Source: Candidatus Acidiferrales bacterium (GTDB taxonomy: Bacteria > Acidobacteriota > Terriglobia > Acidiferrales > UBA7541). Taken from it: a stretch of 37,577 nt of DNA. This document shows positions 1 through 9,416 of the stretch, in pieces. The stretch spans positions 1 to 37,577 of the forward strand of contig JASHRI010000515.1 of assembly GCA_030037435.1 (NCBI GenBank). Direction: 5' to 3'. Every line of letters starts with the position of its first letter. Position 1 is the stretch's first letter. The translations under genes and the position numbers were made by a program. The notes beneath the pieces were generated by a model. It made no database searches, was not told the DNA's origin, and saw only the letters and a program-made list of their open reading frames with translations.

Positions 1-471
1 GAAATCGACGACCTGTCGCCCGCGCGCCGCCGTGAAAATCCGCGCGGCCTTACTGGCGACCATCGTTTGATAGCCAAGAGTGGCGAGCAAGTAGGTTTCG
101 AGAATCTGCGCTTCAATGATGGGAGCCGTAAGACGCATGAGCGGCTCGCCAGGAAACATCAGGGACCCTTCGGGCATGGCCCAGACATCGCCCGTAAAAC
201 GAAACTTCGCCAAATAGGCGAAGAAATCCTCATGGATGCGGCGAAAATACCGGTGTTGGCGCAGGTAGGCGATCTCGTCCGGGGAAAAATCAACACTTTC
301 CAGGTATCCGAGGGCCTGCTCCAGCCCGGCGGCTACCAAATAGTTGCGCCGGGGCGGCAGGTGCCGGACGAAAAGCTCAAACGTCGCGCGGGCTTGGAGA
401 CCGGTCTCAAAATACCCGGCCGCCATTGTGAGTTCGTAAAGATCGGTGAGAAGTCCCGAGTTTTCACGCAT
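1..471 (-). CDS. pncB: nicotinate phosphoribosyltransferase, N-terminal part (runs off the window edge)
   Basis: Minus-strand translation from the ATG at 471: MRENSGLLTDLYELTMAAGYFETGLQARATFELFVRHLPPRRNYLVAAGLEQALGYLE..., a typical NAPRTase N-terminus; open to position 1. Not in the ORF track because it is truncated. Confidence 0.9.
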   Translation of the reverse strand, partial: MRENSGLLTDLYELTMAAGYFETGLQARATFELFVRHLPPRRNYLVAAGLEQALGYLESVDFSPDEIAYLRQHRYFRRIHEDFFAYLAKFRFTGDVWAMPEGSLMFPGEPLMRLTAPIIEAQILETYLLATLGYQTMVASKAARIFTAARGRQVVDF

Positions 472-557
472 GCGCTTGGATTCTCACGCGAGGGGCACGA
501 AAGAAGTTAGATAAGGGCAGCCACGCGCCTGGCAGAGCCGCACGATGGAAAGACAAA

Positions 558-605
558 ACCCCCAGGCTTGCCTCCCGCTGCACGGGTTAGGCCGCACCTG
601 GGGGT
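558..605 (-). terminator. rho-independent terminator downstream of the HU gene
   Basis: Perfect 9-bp inverted repeat ACCCCCAGG (558-566) / CCTGGGGGT (597-605); read on the minus strand it is followed by TTTTGTCTTT. A second small stem (CCCG/CGGG) lies inside. Confidence 0.75.
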
Positions 606-644
606 CTGCCACTAAACCTGCGTCGCTCGGGCGCCGGAAACTGC

Positions 645-947
645 TTACTTCAAGACCGCGTCTTTGAACGCCTTTGCCGCGCGCAGGCGCACCACGGTCT
701 TGGCCTTGATCTTGATGGCTTCGCCAGTCGCGGGATTGCGGCCCATGCGCGCCTTGCGATGCGCCTTCACCGCGCGACCGATGCCAGGGAGTACAAACTT
801 ACCGGAGCTCTTGGCCTCTTTCACCGCAAGCTTGAACAACTCATCGAAGAAGGCCGCCACCTGCTTCTTGGATACCGGCTTCTCAGGGGTGCTGACCTTG
901 TCGGAAAGGTGCGCAATGATCTTTGATTTGCTCAACGGAGATGCCAT
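645..947 (-). CDS. HU/IHF-family DNA-binding protein
   Basis: MASPLSKSKIIAHLSDKVSTPEKPVSKKQVAAFFDELFKLAVKEAKSSGKFVLPGIGRAVKAHRKARMGRNPATGEAIKIKAKTVVRLRAAKAFKDAVLK; contains the GRNPATGEAIKI signature. Start at 947 preferred over the longer track ORF. Confidence 0.92.
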   Translation of the reverse strand: MASPLSKSKIIAHLSDKVSTPEKPVSKKQVAAFFDELFKLAVKEAKSSGKFVLPGIGRAVKAHRKARMGRNPATGEAIKIKAKTVVRLRAAKAFKDAVLK

Positions 948-1107
948 CGAATTGTCTCTCCTCCTCAGGTGGGATTGCTGTATAGGGCCCGGCGTCCGGG
1001 CTGCCGCGTGAACTATAGCCGTCCTTTTCCATGAACGCAAGTGGCAGCGTGCAAAAAACCCGGAAAAACGGGCCTTTTGTGATAGGCGCTGCGGCGAACG
1101 AAAATTT

Positions 1108-2472
1108 CTAGAGCGAAGCAAGCTGCTGGTAGAACAGCGCGACAGACTTAATGCCGCCAAAATAATTCTCGAGAGCGATATGTTCGTCGGGCGCGTGCGC
1201 GTTTTCGTCGGGCAAGCCGAAACCTAGCAGCACGCAAGGAACTTTGAAGGTATCGTGCATTTGGGTGACGAAAGGAATGGAACCGCCTTCGCGAATGAAG
1301 ACCGCCTTTTTGCCAAAACCCTGCTCAAGTGCATGGATGGCTTTCTGAAAAACCGGATGTGTGTACGAAGCTACCCATGGCTTGCTGGTGCTGAGAACTT
1401 CGAAGCCCACTTTCACGCTTTTCGGCAAGAGTTTGCGGATGTGGCGCTCGACGAGTCTGGCGATTTTCGCTGGATCCTGATCGGGCACGAGGCGCGTGGA
1501 AAGTTTGGCGTGCGCCTTGGAAGGAATCACGGTCTTCGCCCCTTCATCGATGTAACCGCCCCAGATACCATTTATTTCCAGTGTGGGACGCGTCCAAAGC
1601 TGTTCAACGATTGAAAAGCCTTTTTCTCCGCATAGTGCAGGCGCACCAACCGTTTTTCGAAATTCCCTTTCCTTCCACGGCAGGGAGTGAAGCGCTTGGC
1701 GCTCCTGGCGCGAAAGCGTAGCGACGTCGTCATAGAATCCGGGAATTACCACGCGGAAATTCCGGTCGTGAAGCTTGGCAATCATCTCGGCGAGAATCGT
1801 CAGCGGATTGGGAACCGCGCCGCCGAAAACTCCGGAGTGGAGATCCTGCGCCGGGCCGGTGATCTCGACTTGATAATAGTTGAGGCCGCGCAGGCCATAG
1901 GTGATCGAGGGTATGCCCTTCGCGAGCATCGCCGTGTCAGACACAATCAACGCGTCGGCCTTGAGCTGCTGACGGTGGCTATTCACGAAGTCCCATAGAT
2001 TCACGCTGCCGACTTCCTCTTCTCCCTCGACGATCACCTTCACGTTCAGCGGCAGGTTTCCCGAGGTGTTGCGCAAGACTTCAAACGCCTTCAGGTGGAT
2101 GTGCACCTGACCCTTGTCGTCGGCGGTGCCGCGCCCGAAAAGATTCTCGCCGCGCACGGCTGGCTCGAAGGCGGGGCTCGTCCATAGATTGAGAGGTTCG
2201 GCGGGCTGCACGTCGTAGTGCCCATAAAATAGGACCGTGGGTTTGCCCGGAGCCTGCAGCGATTCGGCATACACGAGAGGATGCAGCTTCGTTTGCACGA
2301 TTTCGACGCTTTCAAAACCCGACGCGCGGAGCTTTTCCGCAACCCAGTGTGCGGCGCGTTCGACGTCCGCCTTATGCTCGGTTTGGGCGCTAACGCTGGG
2401 GATGCGGAGGAATTCCTTGAGTTCGCTCAAGTGTTCTTCGCGCTTGGAGTTGATGTATTCGATCAGGTCCAT
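1108..2472 (-). CDS. M20 family dipeptidase/metallopeptidase
   Basis: 454 aa with VLFYGHYDVQPAEP, GRGTADDKGQ and EGEEEVGS motifs typical of M20/CNDP-like peptidases. Confidence 0.93.
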   Translation of the reverse strand: MDLIEYINSKREEHLSELKEFLRIPSVSAQTEHKADVERAAHWVAEKLRASGFESVEIVQTKLHPLVYAESLQAPGKPTVLFYGHYDVQPAEPLNLWTSPAFEPAVRGENLFGRGTADDKGQVHIHLKAFEVLRNTSGNLPLNVKVIVEGEEEVGSVNLWDFVNSHRQQLKADALIVSDTAMLAKGIPSITYGLRGLNYYQVEITGPAQDLHSGVFGGAVPNPLTILAEMIAKLHDRNFRVVIPGFYDDVATLSRQERQALHSLPWKEREFRKTVGAPALCGEKGFSIVEQLWTRPTLEINGIWGGYIDEGAKTVIPSKAHAKLSTRLVPDQDPAKIARLVERHIRKLLPKSVKVGFEVLSTSKPWVASYTHPVFQKAIHALEQGFGKKAVFIREGGSIPFVTQMHDTFKVPCVLLGFGLPDENAHAPDEHIALENYFGGIKSVALFYQQLASL

Positions 2473-2680
2473 GAAAGCTCCTGCCCCAGCGGTTACGATC
2501 TGGATGGAATCTGAGCTCGACGAATCGTGAAGGCCACCCCTGCGGCTATGTTACATGGCCACGCCACATAGTACGGAAGTACAGGGAGGGCCAGCAAACT
2601 TTTTGCAAACTGCTTCTTTGAACACCGCGTTCAGTCGCGTGATTGACTCGCGCAGGGTGCGCATCGCACGATAGATCATT

Positions 2681-3049
2681 ATGATTACTCCAGAGGTTCA
2701 GACAAGCAGTCCGCGGCGCAGCTCCCGCGTATTCACTCGCATTCCGGTGCAGGCCAAAGGCAAGAATGCCGAGGGCCGCAAATATCAGGAGCGCACTCAA
2801 ACGATCGTGATCAACGCGCATGGCGGATTGCTCTATCTCCAGGCTCCGCTCGAAATTGGCGCGGATCTTATTTTGGTGAATCCCGCGACCGAGGAAGAGC
2901 AGGAGTGCCGCGTGGTGTATCTGGGGGACACGTCGGACAAAGGCACTCGCGTTGGCGTGGAATTTCTGTCGCCGAGTCCGCACTTCTGGGGCGTCGAGTT
3001 CGCGCAACAGGACTGGCTCTCGCGCGATCACTCGCAATCAACCAGCTAA
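2681..3049 (+). CDS. PilZ-domain-like protein
   Basis: 122 aa; RRSSRVFTRIPVQ... RVVYLGDTSDKGTRVGVEFLSP resembles the PilZ RxxxR and [D/N]xSxxG-type layout. Confidence 0.7.
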   Translation: MITPEVQTSSPRRSSRVFTRIPVQAKGKNAEGRKYQERTQTIVINAHGGLLYLQAPLEIGADLILVNPATEEEQECRVVYLGDTSDKGTRVGVEFLSPSPHFWGVEFAQQDWLSRDHSQSTS

Positions 3050-3279
3050 GTCACGCACCTGCAAGACTAGATTTCCGCGTCTGCCGAGCTACTACTGCAT
3101 CCCAAACTGCTGTTGCAACGACCACATAAATCAGGCATAAATCTCGCGGTTTTCGATGTGTCGCGCCCTGCGACCGCGTGGCGGTATCACTCGCGGCAAA
3201 AGTCTCTCCGGGAGTCTCATGTTTATGAAACACGCCAAATCAATCGTGGTCGTGATGACAATCGCACGGAGGAAAAGAC

Positions 3280-4899
3280 ATGACGCAACGTCGTAGGATC
3301 ATGTGGCTGGGGTTCGCGATTGTTCTGGGAATGGTTGCGGCGCAGGGCGCGCGTGGTCAGTCACCGTCCACCAGTGCCGAGAGCAGGAAGGCTCCGACGA
3401 AATCGTGCACGAGCCTGACTGCGCTGCAAATTCCTGGCTTCGATATGAAGATCACGAAAGCCGAGGGTATTCCCACAGCGCCGGCCGGTACGATCCGCAT
3501 TTCGCCCTTTGCTCCCGATACGATTCCAGTTGCGGTACCGTCGTATTGCCGCGCGGACGGCGTGATGGATCAGCGTATCGGCGTCGACGGAAAGCCTTAC
3601 GCAATCGGCTTTGCGATCGCTCTGCCAGACAATTGGAACGGAAGATTTTTGTTTCAAGGAGGCGGAGGCCTGAACGGCACAGTGAATCCGCCGCTTGGCA
3701 TGCAGGCCGCAGGTTCGGTGCCCGGATTGGCGCGAGGCTTTGCGGTTGTATCCACGGACACGGGGCACAAGGGCGCCGTGTTTGATCCGTCATTTATGAA
3801 CGACCAGGAAGCCGCCTTGAACTTTGCATACGTCGCCGTCGGCAAGGTTACGCGCGTGGCCAAACAGATCATCATGCAGTATTACGGCGAACAACCCAGC
3901 CATTCCTACTTCGTGGGATGCTCGACGGGTGGACGCGAGGCGATGCTGACGTCGCAACGCTATCCCGACGATTTCGACGGAATTGTTTCTGGCGACCCTG
4001 CCATGGAGACTGGATACTCAAACATCGGGCTTGGGTGGGCTACGGTTGCATTTAATCGGATTGCCCCAAAGGATGCGAATGGAAAGCCTGTGCCAACCAA
4101 GGATTTTTCGAGCAGCGATCGAAAGCTGATCGTCAATGCGATTCTCAACGCCTGCGATGATAAAGACGGGCTGAAAGACGGAATGATCTTCAATCGCCGG
4201 GCATGCCATTTCGATCCGGCGATTTTGGAGTGCAAGGGAGCGAAGACGGATGCATGCCTATCGGCCGACCAGGTGGATGCGCTTCACAAGGCCTTCGGCG
4301 GCCCGAAAGATTCGCGAGGCGATCAGGTCTATCCGGGGTTCCCCTATGACGCGGATATGGTGGCGGAGGCGCCAGGTCTAAGCTTTCTCCCCAGCGCCGG
4401 GCCCAACATCCTGGGGAATGTGCTCCCGTCCCTGAGCATGAACGTCGATCAGCAACTTGCAACGGTCCGAGCAAACGCGACACAGACGCTCACCGACACC
4501 GCGACTTGGACCAATCTCTCGACGTTTTCAGGTCACGGAGGCAAGCTGCTCTTCTATCACGGCACCAGCGACCCGTGGTTCTCGTTCATGGATACGGTGG
4601 GCTATTACGAACGCCTTGGGAGAGACAATGGCGGCGCGGACAAGGTGCTGGGTTGGAGCCGCCTGTATCTGGTTCCGGGCATGAGCCACTGCCAGGGCGG
4701 TCCCGCCACGCTCGATCAGTTTGATTTACTCACTTCCGTGGTCCGGTGGGTTGAGAACGGAACGGCGCCCGATTCCGTGATTGCGACGGGTAAGGACTTC
4801 CCAGGGCGCAGCCGTCCCCTATGCGCCTATCCAAAGTACGCGCATTACAAGGGTACCGGTGACCCGCAGGACGCCGCGAATTTCGAGTGTCGCGAGTAG
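3280..4899 (+). CDS. tannase/feruloyl esterase family alpha/beta hydrolase (secreted)
   Basis: 539 aa with signal peptide; SYFVGCSTGGREAMLTSQRYPDDFDGIVSGDPA, HGTSDPWFS, GMSHCQGG motifs of the tannase family. Confidence 0.93.
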   Translation: MTQRRRIMWLGFAIVLGMVAAQGARGQSPSTSAESRKAPTKSCTSLTALQIPGFDMKITKAEGIPTAPAGTIRISPFAPDTIPVAVPSYCRADGVMDQRIGVDGKPYAIGFAIALPDNWNGRFLFQGGGGLNGTVNPPLGMQAAGSVPGLARGFAVVSTDTGHKGAVFDPSFMNDQEAALNFAYVAVGKVTRVAKQIIMQYYGEQPSHSYFVGCSTGGREAMLTSQRYPDDFDGIVSGDPAMETGYSNIGLGWATVAFNRIAPKDANGKPVPTKDFSSSDRKLIVNAILNACDDKDGLKDGMIFNRRACHFDPAILECKGAKTDACLSADQVDALHKAFGGPKDSRGDQVYPGFPYDADMVAEAPGLSFLPSAGPNILGNVLPSLSMNVDQQLATVRANATQTLTDTATWTNLSTFSGHGGKLLFYHGTSDPWFSFMDTVGYYERLGRDNGGADKVLGWSRLYLVPGMSHCQGGPATLDQFDLLTSVVRWVENGTAPDSVIATGKDFPGRSRPLCAYPKYAHYKGTGDPQDAANFECRE

Positions 4900-4960
4900 G
4901 CGGCCCTAATTCGCGTGGGTTGCTGGGAGATCGGCGCCTCGATCGAGATCGGAGGTAACT

Positions 4961-5424
4961 GTGAAACAGCTGGATGAGATTGTGCCGATCAAGTTGGAGT
5001 ACGTGTTTCAGATTAGCATCGATTTTTCGGAGCGTGTTTCATTTCAAACGCCTAATGGGCGCCGCTCCTACGTCCCGGCGATTTCCGGCGTCGTCGAAGG
5101 CCCGCGGCTGCAAGGCATCGTCGTGCCGCATAGCGGCGCAGACTACGCAGGCAACGGCAGACTGAACGCGCATTACATGTTGAAGGCGTCCGACGGGACG
5201 ATGATCTACATCAACAACACAGGATACCTCTATCCGCTTGACGGCAAATCGACCGGAACGATCCCTCTTGGGGCGGCAATCGCGAATTTTATTTTCGCAT
5301 TACACCTGTTTTTGATACGCCCGTCGGACCGCACGATTGGCTCACGCGAACTGTTATCGTTGGCACTGGCAAGCGTCACGCGAATCCCGACCACACGATC
5401 TTTATCTACTATGCGGTGCTCTAG
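4961..5424 (+). pseudogene. DUF3237 family protein, frameshifted at the TTTT run at 5287-5290
   Basis: GTG start after GGAGGT; MKQLDEIVPIKLEYVFQISIDF... DUF3237-like up to ...GAAIANF. The family-like C-terminus FYFRITPVFDTPVGPHDWLTRTVIVGTGKRHANPDHTIFIYYAVL* continues in another frame to the TAG at 5422-5424. Confidence 0.75.
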
Positions 5425-5457
5425 CCGGTGGGCGTGTGGAAAAAGCGCTCGCATTTC

Positions 5458-6798
5458 ATGAGTACGGCGCGTCCGAAAGCAGCGGAATTTCCGGCGCGCC
5501 GCGCCTCGGCCTCGCCACAAGCTAACTATGCACTCGCCGTTCTAACGCTGATCTACGTATTGAACTACGCAGACCGCGGAATCCTGAGTCTTTTGCTGGA
5601 CTCGATCAAACGGGATTTTCGCGTCACGGATACCGTGATGGGACTGATTAGCGGATTTGGATTCGTCCTGTTCTACTCCCTGCTGGGCTTGCCGATCGCA
5701 CGATGGGCCGATCGATTCAATCGACGGACGATCATCGCCACCGGCCTGCTTGTCTGGAGCTTAATGACGTGTTGCAGCGGATTGGCTCGCGGCGCGTGGC
5801 AGCTCGCATTCACGCGGTTCGGAGTAGGCTCGGGCGAGGCATGCGGAGTTGCGCCGTCCCATTCGATGCTTGCGGATCTTTTTCCAAAAGAGCAGCTGCC
5901 GCGCGCTCTTTCGATTATGACGGCCGGTAGCACGGTGGGAGTGTTCTTAGGATCCGTGGTCGCGGGCGTGGTGAATGAGTATCACGGATGGCGCGCCGCG
6001 TTTATCGTGGCTGGGTTGCCGGGAATTGCGGTGGCGGCGCTGTTTTACTTCACCGTCAAAGAGCCGGCGCGAGGAGCGATGGAAGAAGGCAAGGCGAGCA
6101 CCAACTTGCTTTCGGTGTGGCAGACGTTTGAGTTTCTCTTTCGGCAGCGGTCGTTTCTGTACATTACTTTCGGAGGCAGCCTGATCGGGATGTCCCTCTA
6201 CGGCTTTCAGATTTGGAGCCCAGCCTTCCTGCATCGAGTTCATCACCTTGGCAGCGCACGCATCGGACTGTATCAAGGCGTGATCGGCGGCCTTGGAGTT
6301 GTCGGGGTGTTGCTCGGAGGATTTCTGGCGGAAAGTTGGGGTAAGCGCGACGTGCGCTGGAGGCTGAACGTACCCGCGCTCGCGTCTATTTTGTGCTGCC
6401 CGATGTTTCTTTTGTATCTATTCGTGCCGTCCGTGCCAACTGCGCTAGTTTGCTGGGCCGTGGCGACGATATTTATGTTCGCGTATGTGGGACCTATTTA
6501 TGCTGTGTACCAAATGGTTTCGAAAATCCGAATGCGCGCCCTAGCGTCCGCGACTTTTCTCTTTATTGCCAATCTGATTGGGTTGGGATTCGGCCAATGG
6601 CTTATCGGATATTTGAGCACTCGCTTGGGCGCGCGGCACGGCGATTTGTCGATTCGCTATGCGCTGGTCGTGCCGAGTCTGCTCGGGCTTGTGGCTGGTG
6701 CACTGTTTTGGGCAGGATCGCGGTACTTAGCGCACGACATCGACGTTGCGGCGACTTCCGATCCAGATTCCGGCATCGTTCCAGCTTCAGGAAACTGA
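5458..6798 (+). CDS. MFS transporter
   Basis: About 446 aa from the ATG at 5458 (alternative GTG at 5428); NYADRGILSLLLDSIKRDFRVTDTVMGLISG, GLPIARWADRFNRR; multiple hydrophobic helices. Confidence 0.9.
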   Translation: MSTARPKAAEFPARRASASPQANYALAVLTLIYVLNYADRGILSLLLDSIKRDFRVTDTVMGLISGFGFVLFYSLLGLPIARWADRFNRRTIIATGLLVWSLMTCCSGLARGAWQLAFTRFGVGSGEACGVAPSHSMLADLFPKEQLPRALSIMTAGSTVGVFLGSVVAGVVNEYHGWRAAFIVAGLPGIAVAALFYFTVKEPARGAMEEGKASTNLLSVWQTFEFLFRQRSFLYITFGGSLIGMSLYGFQIWSPAFLHRVHHLGSARIGLYQGVIGGLGVVGVLLGGFLAESWGKRDVRWRLNVPALASILCCPMFLLYLFVPSVPTALVCWAVATIFMFAYVGPIYAVYQMVSKIRMRALASATFLFIANLIGLGFGQWLIGYLSTRLGARHGDLSIRYALVVPSLLGLVAGALFWAGSRYLAHDIDVAATSDPDSGIVPASGN

Positions 6799-6893
6799 GG
6801 GTATGAGGTGATATCATTCGGATTTTCGACTGGCACCGCACGAGCGTGTGGTATACGGACTAGACTCTTCCGGAGCAGGAGGATTTCGAACTC

Positions 6894-7970
6894 ATGACTC
6901 CTATCCATTCGAGGTCGTTTTTCCGATTGGTTGTGATTTGTGCGACGGCGATCGCAATCACCGCGCCCGTGTCTGCAAGAACGGATGAAGTGAGAGATCA
7001 CGGCACCGTGGTACGAATCAAAGTTCACGGCGAATCGCTTGAGGGCAATCTTGAGGGTGACTCGTCCGATCGCGACGTTTCGATCTACCTCCCTCCCAGT
7101 TATAAGACGCAATCGCATCGTCGGTACCCGGTTCTCTATCTGCTGCACGGGTACATGGACAACGACCATAACTGGTTTGGCGCGAAACATATCTTCGTCG
7201 ATGCGCCGGCCGCGATCGACAAATCATTGGCCGACGACGGCGCGCGAGAAATGATCGTGGTGATGCCGAATGCCTACACGGTCTACATGGGCAGTATGTA
7301 TTCGGATTCCGTGACCACCGGCGATTGGGAACGGTTCATCACGCACGATCTGGTTGCCTACATCGACTCTCATTATCGAACAATCGCAGACCGCGCGAGT
7401 CGCGGCTTGGCGGGCCATTCGATGGGAGGATATGGCACGATTCGCCTCGGAATGAAATACCCGGAGATTTATTCGAGTATTTATGCTTTGAGTCCATGTT
7501 GCCTAGCTCCGTCAGCGGGTTCGCAAAATCCCGCGATGGCCAAGGCCGACGCAATCAAGAGCGCGGCGGACTTGCAGAAGGCCGATTTTGGAACGCGCGC
7601 GATGATTGCCTCAGCGGCGGCATGGTCTCCAGATCCGGCAAAGCCGCCGCTTTACCTGGATTTGCCGTCGATTGATGGACAATTGCAACCAGAGATCGTG
7701 GCCGAGTGGGACGCCAATGCACCCCTCGCGATGCTGCCTCAGTACGTTTACAATCTCGAACGGCTCCGTTCCATCGCTCTTGATGTGGGCACCAAAGACA
7801 CCCTGTTGCGCTCTGTCGAGGAGCTCGACCATCAACTTACAGCATTTGGCGTGAAACACAGTTTTGAGACGTATGAAGGAACACATATCAGCGGCATACA
7901 AATGCGTCTCGAACAAAAGGTCATGCCATTCTTTTCGAAGAATCTATTGTTCCCATCAATAAAAAAGTAA
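6894..7970 (+). CDS. esterase D/FrsA-like alpha/beta hydrolase (secreted)
   Basis: 358 aa with N-terminal hydrophobic signal; YPVLYLLHGYMDN, GLAGHSMGGYGTIRLGMKYPEIYSS (putative esterase family). Confidence 0.88.
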   Translation: MTPIHSRSFFRLVVICATAIAITAPVSARTDEVRDHGTVVRIKVHGESLEGNLEGDSSDRDVSIYLPPSYKTQSHRRYPVLYLLHGYMDNDHNWFGAKHIFVDAPAAIDKSLADDGAREMIVVMPNAYTVYMGSMYSDSVTTGDWERFITHDLVAYIDSHYRTIADRASRGLAGHSMGGYGTIRLGMKYPEIYSSIYALSPCCLAPSAGSQNPAMAKADAIKSAADLQKADFGTRAMIASAAAWSPDPAKPPLYLDLPSIDGQLQPEIVAEWDANAPLAMLPQYVYNLERLRSIALDVGTKDTLLRSVEELDHQLTAFGVKHSFETYEGTHISGIQMRLEQKVMPFFSKNLLFPSIKK

Positions 7971-8011
7971 ACCTCCCCAAAAAACCAACCATCGGAGCCT
8001 ACTGGCATCCG

Positions 8012-8141
8012 GTATAAGTACTATACGGGGTCCATTTAGTACCTTAGAGCCTTTGCCATATAGGCCATGATTAAACTTTGTTAACGAGTTAAATGGTACT
8101 TGCGCTGGGACTACCTGTGCTATATTTTCGTCGATCGGTAC
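8012..8141. promoter_or_regulatory. cluster of GTAC-centred motifs and inverted repeats upstream of the LuxR-type gene
   Basis: GTAC at 8018, 8039, 8096 and 8138; GTATA-AGTAC-TATAC inverted repeat at 8012-8026; TTAAC-GA-GTTAA at about 8080-8091. Confidence 0.4.
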
Positions 8142-8196
8142 TAACTAGCCCCGCCCAACGAATGCCAAACACGACAAAGCTCAGGGGCAAAGGATA

Positions 8197-8883
8197 ATGG
8201 GAGAAAAGTCCAAGGTCTATATTGTCTGCTGTAACCGCTTGTTGAGAGAGTCCATCGCGCGGATTCTTTCAAAGAAGACCGACTTCAATATTGTTGCCGC
8301 CCAAGCGCCGGGCTCGACTTCGCGTGAGGAAATCATCGAGTCGGGCGCGGACGCGCTCATTTTGGATTCACTCGAATTTCTTCTCGAAGATCCGTCGGCA
8401 CCCTCAGGCGTCTGCGCCCTGGGGCGCGCGCTGCGATGTCTACTGGTGGCGATGGAAGACGATCACAGCCGGTTCCTACGAGCCATTCGGTGCGGCGCAC
8501 GGGGGTACGTATTGCAGGATGCTTCCGCAGTCGACGTTGTGTCGGCGATCCGGACGGTGGTGGATGGCGAAGCTGTGTGTCCGCCTCATTATGCACGGGT
8601 TCTGTTCGATTATGTCGCGTGTCAAGCCGTGGATCACCCGACCGATCGGCGACCCAGCCAATGGGGGTTAACACGGCGTGAGCGGCAACTCGTGCCGTTG
8701 ATCGGGCAAGGCCTGAGCAACAAGGAGATCGCCAGCCAGCTGAGCTTGTCAGAACAGACAGTGAAGAACCACATTCATCGGATGCTGCAGAAAGTCGGTG
8801 TACCCGATCGCCTGAGCGTATTCGAAGCCTGCCGCTCGGAACGATCGGCTGCCGATACCAAGGACGGCGGGTACTTAGTTTAA
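8197..8883 (+). CDS. LuxR/NarL-family transcriptional regulator with atypical receiver domain
   Basis: 228 aa; C-terminal LTRRERQLVPLIGQGLSNKEIASQLSLSEQTVKNHIHRMLQKVGVPDR HTH; N-terminal receiver-like fold. Confidence 0.92.
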   Translation: MGEKSKVYIVCCNRLLRESIARILSKKTDFNIVAAQAPGSTSREEIIESGADALILDSLEFLLEDPSAPSGVCALGRALRCLLVAMEDDHSRFLRAIRCGARGYVLQDASAVDVVSAIRTVVDGEAVCPPHYARVLFDYVACQAVDHPTDRRPSQWGLTRRERQLVPLIGQGLSNKEIASQLSLSEQTVKNHIHRMLQKVGVPDRLSVFEACRSERSAADTKDGGYLV

Positions 8884-9038
8884 TACGTTTACTCGGGCGG
8901 TACCCCAAAAGTACCCTTTATTTCGATCCATTAAGTTGGCAATTCCTCGACCCGATCCCTCCCTCGGGCCCTGACACTAATTTGAACCTGTTCTCGTCGG
9001 GGTAGCTTCTCCATAATCTCGATTGCGGAGAGGATTCA

Positions 9039-9416
9039 ATGAAAGCTATTCGGGTCCTAGTGGCAAACCGTCCGCGACTGATGCGTGAATTGGTAATTGC
9101 AACGATTTCCGATCAGCCGGATATTGAAATTGTCGGCGAAATTCCGGAAGAGTCCGGGATCGAGAGCGCCGTTGAGCAGACACAGCCCGATTTCCTGATC
9201 GTTGCGCTGGACAGGCAGGACCGGCTTCCGGAGTTTTGCCAGGGGATTCTTCAGAATCATCCCCAAATCAAGATTATTGCGATCGCCTCGGACCGAAACA
9301 GCACTGTGTTTTACTGGGCTTCGCTCCGCGTCCAGTCGAACCAGATTGAGGCGTCTGAGGCGGGCGTCCTGAACGCTTTGCGCGGAATCGCGCAGCCCAC
9401 TGCGAGGTTGCAATGA
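9039..9416 (+). CDS. stand-alone pseudo-receiver domain protein
   Basis: 125 aa, MKAIRVLVANRPRLMRELVIATISDQPDIEIVGE... resembles a receiver N-terminus; no output domain; preceded by GGAGAGG; stop overlaps the next start (ATGA). Confidence 0.7.
   Translation: MKAIRVLVANRPRLMRELVIATISDQPDIEIVGEIPEESGIESAVEQTQPDFLIVALDRQDRLPEFCQGILQNHPQIKIIAIASDRNSTVFYWASLRVQSNQIEASEAGVLNALRGIAQPTARLQ

Noticed and set aside
664-1011. Plus-strand ORF opposite the HU gene
   Set aside because: Shadow ORF antisense to a confidently identified HU gene; no recognisable motifs.
8951-8968. CCCGA/TCGGG stem after the LuxR-type gene as a terminator
   Set aside because: Only 5 bp of stem with no T-tract; insufficient.
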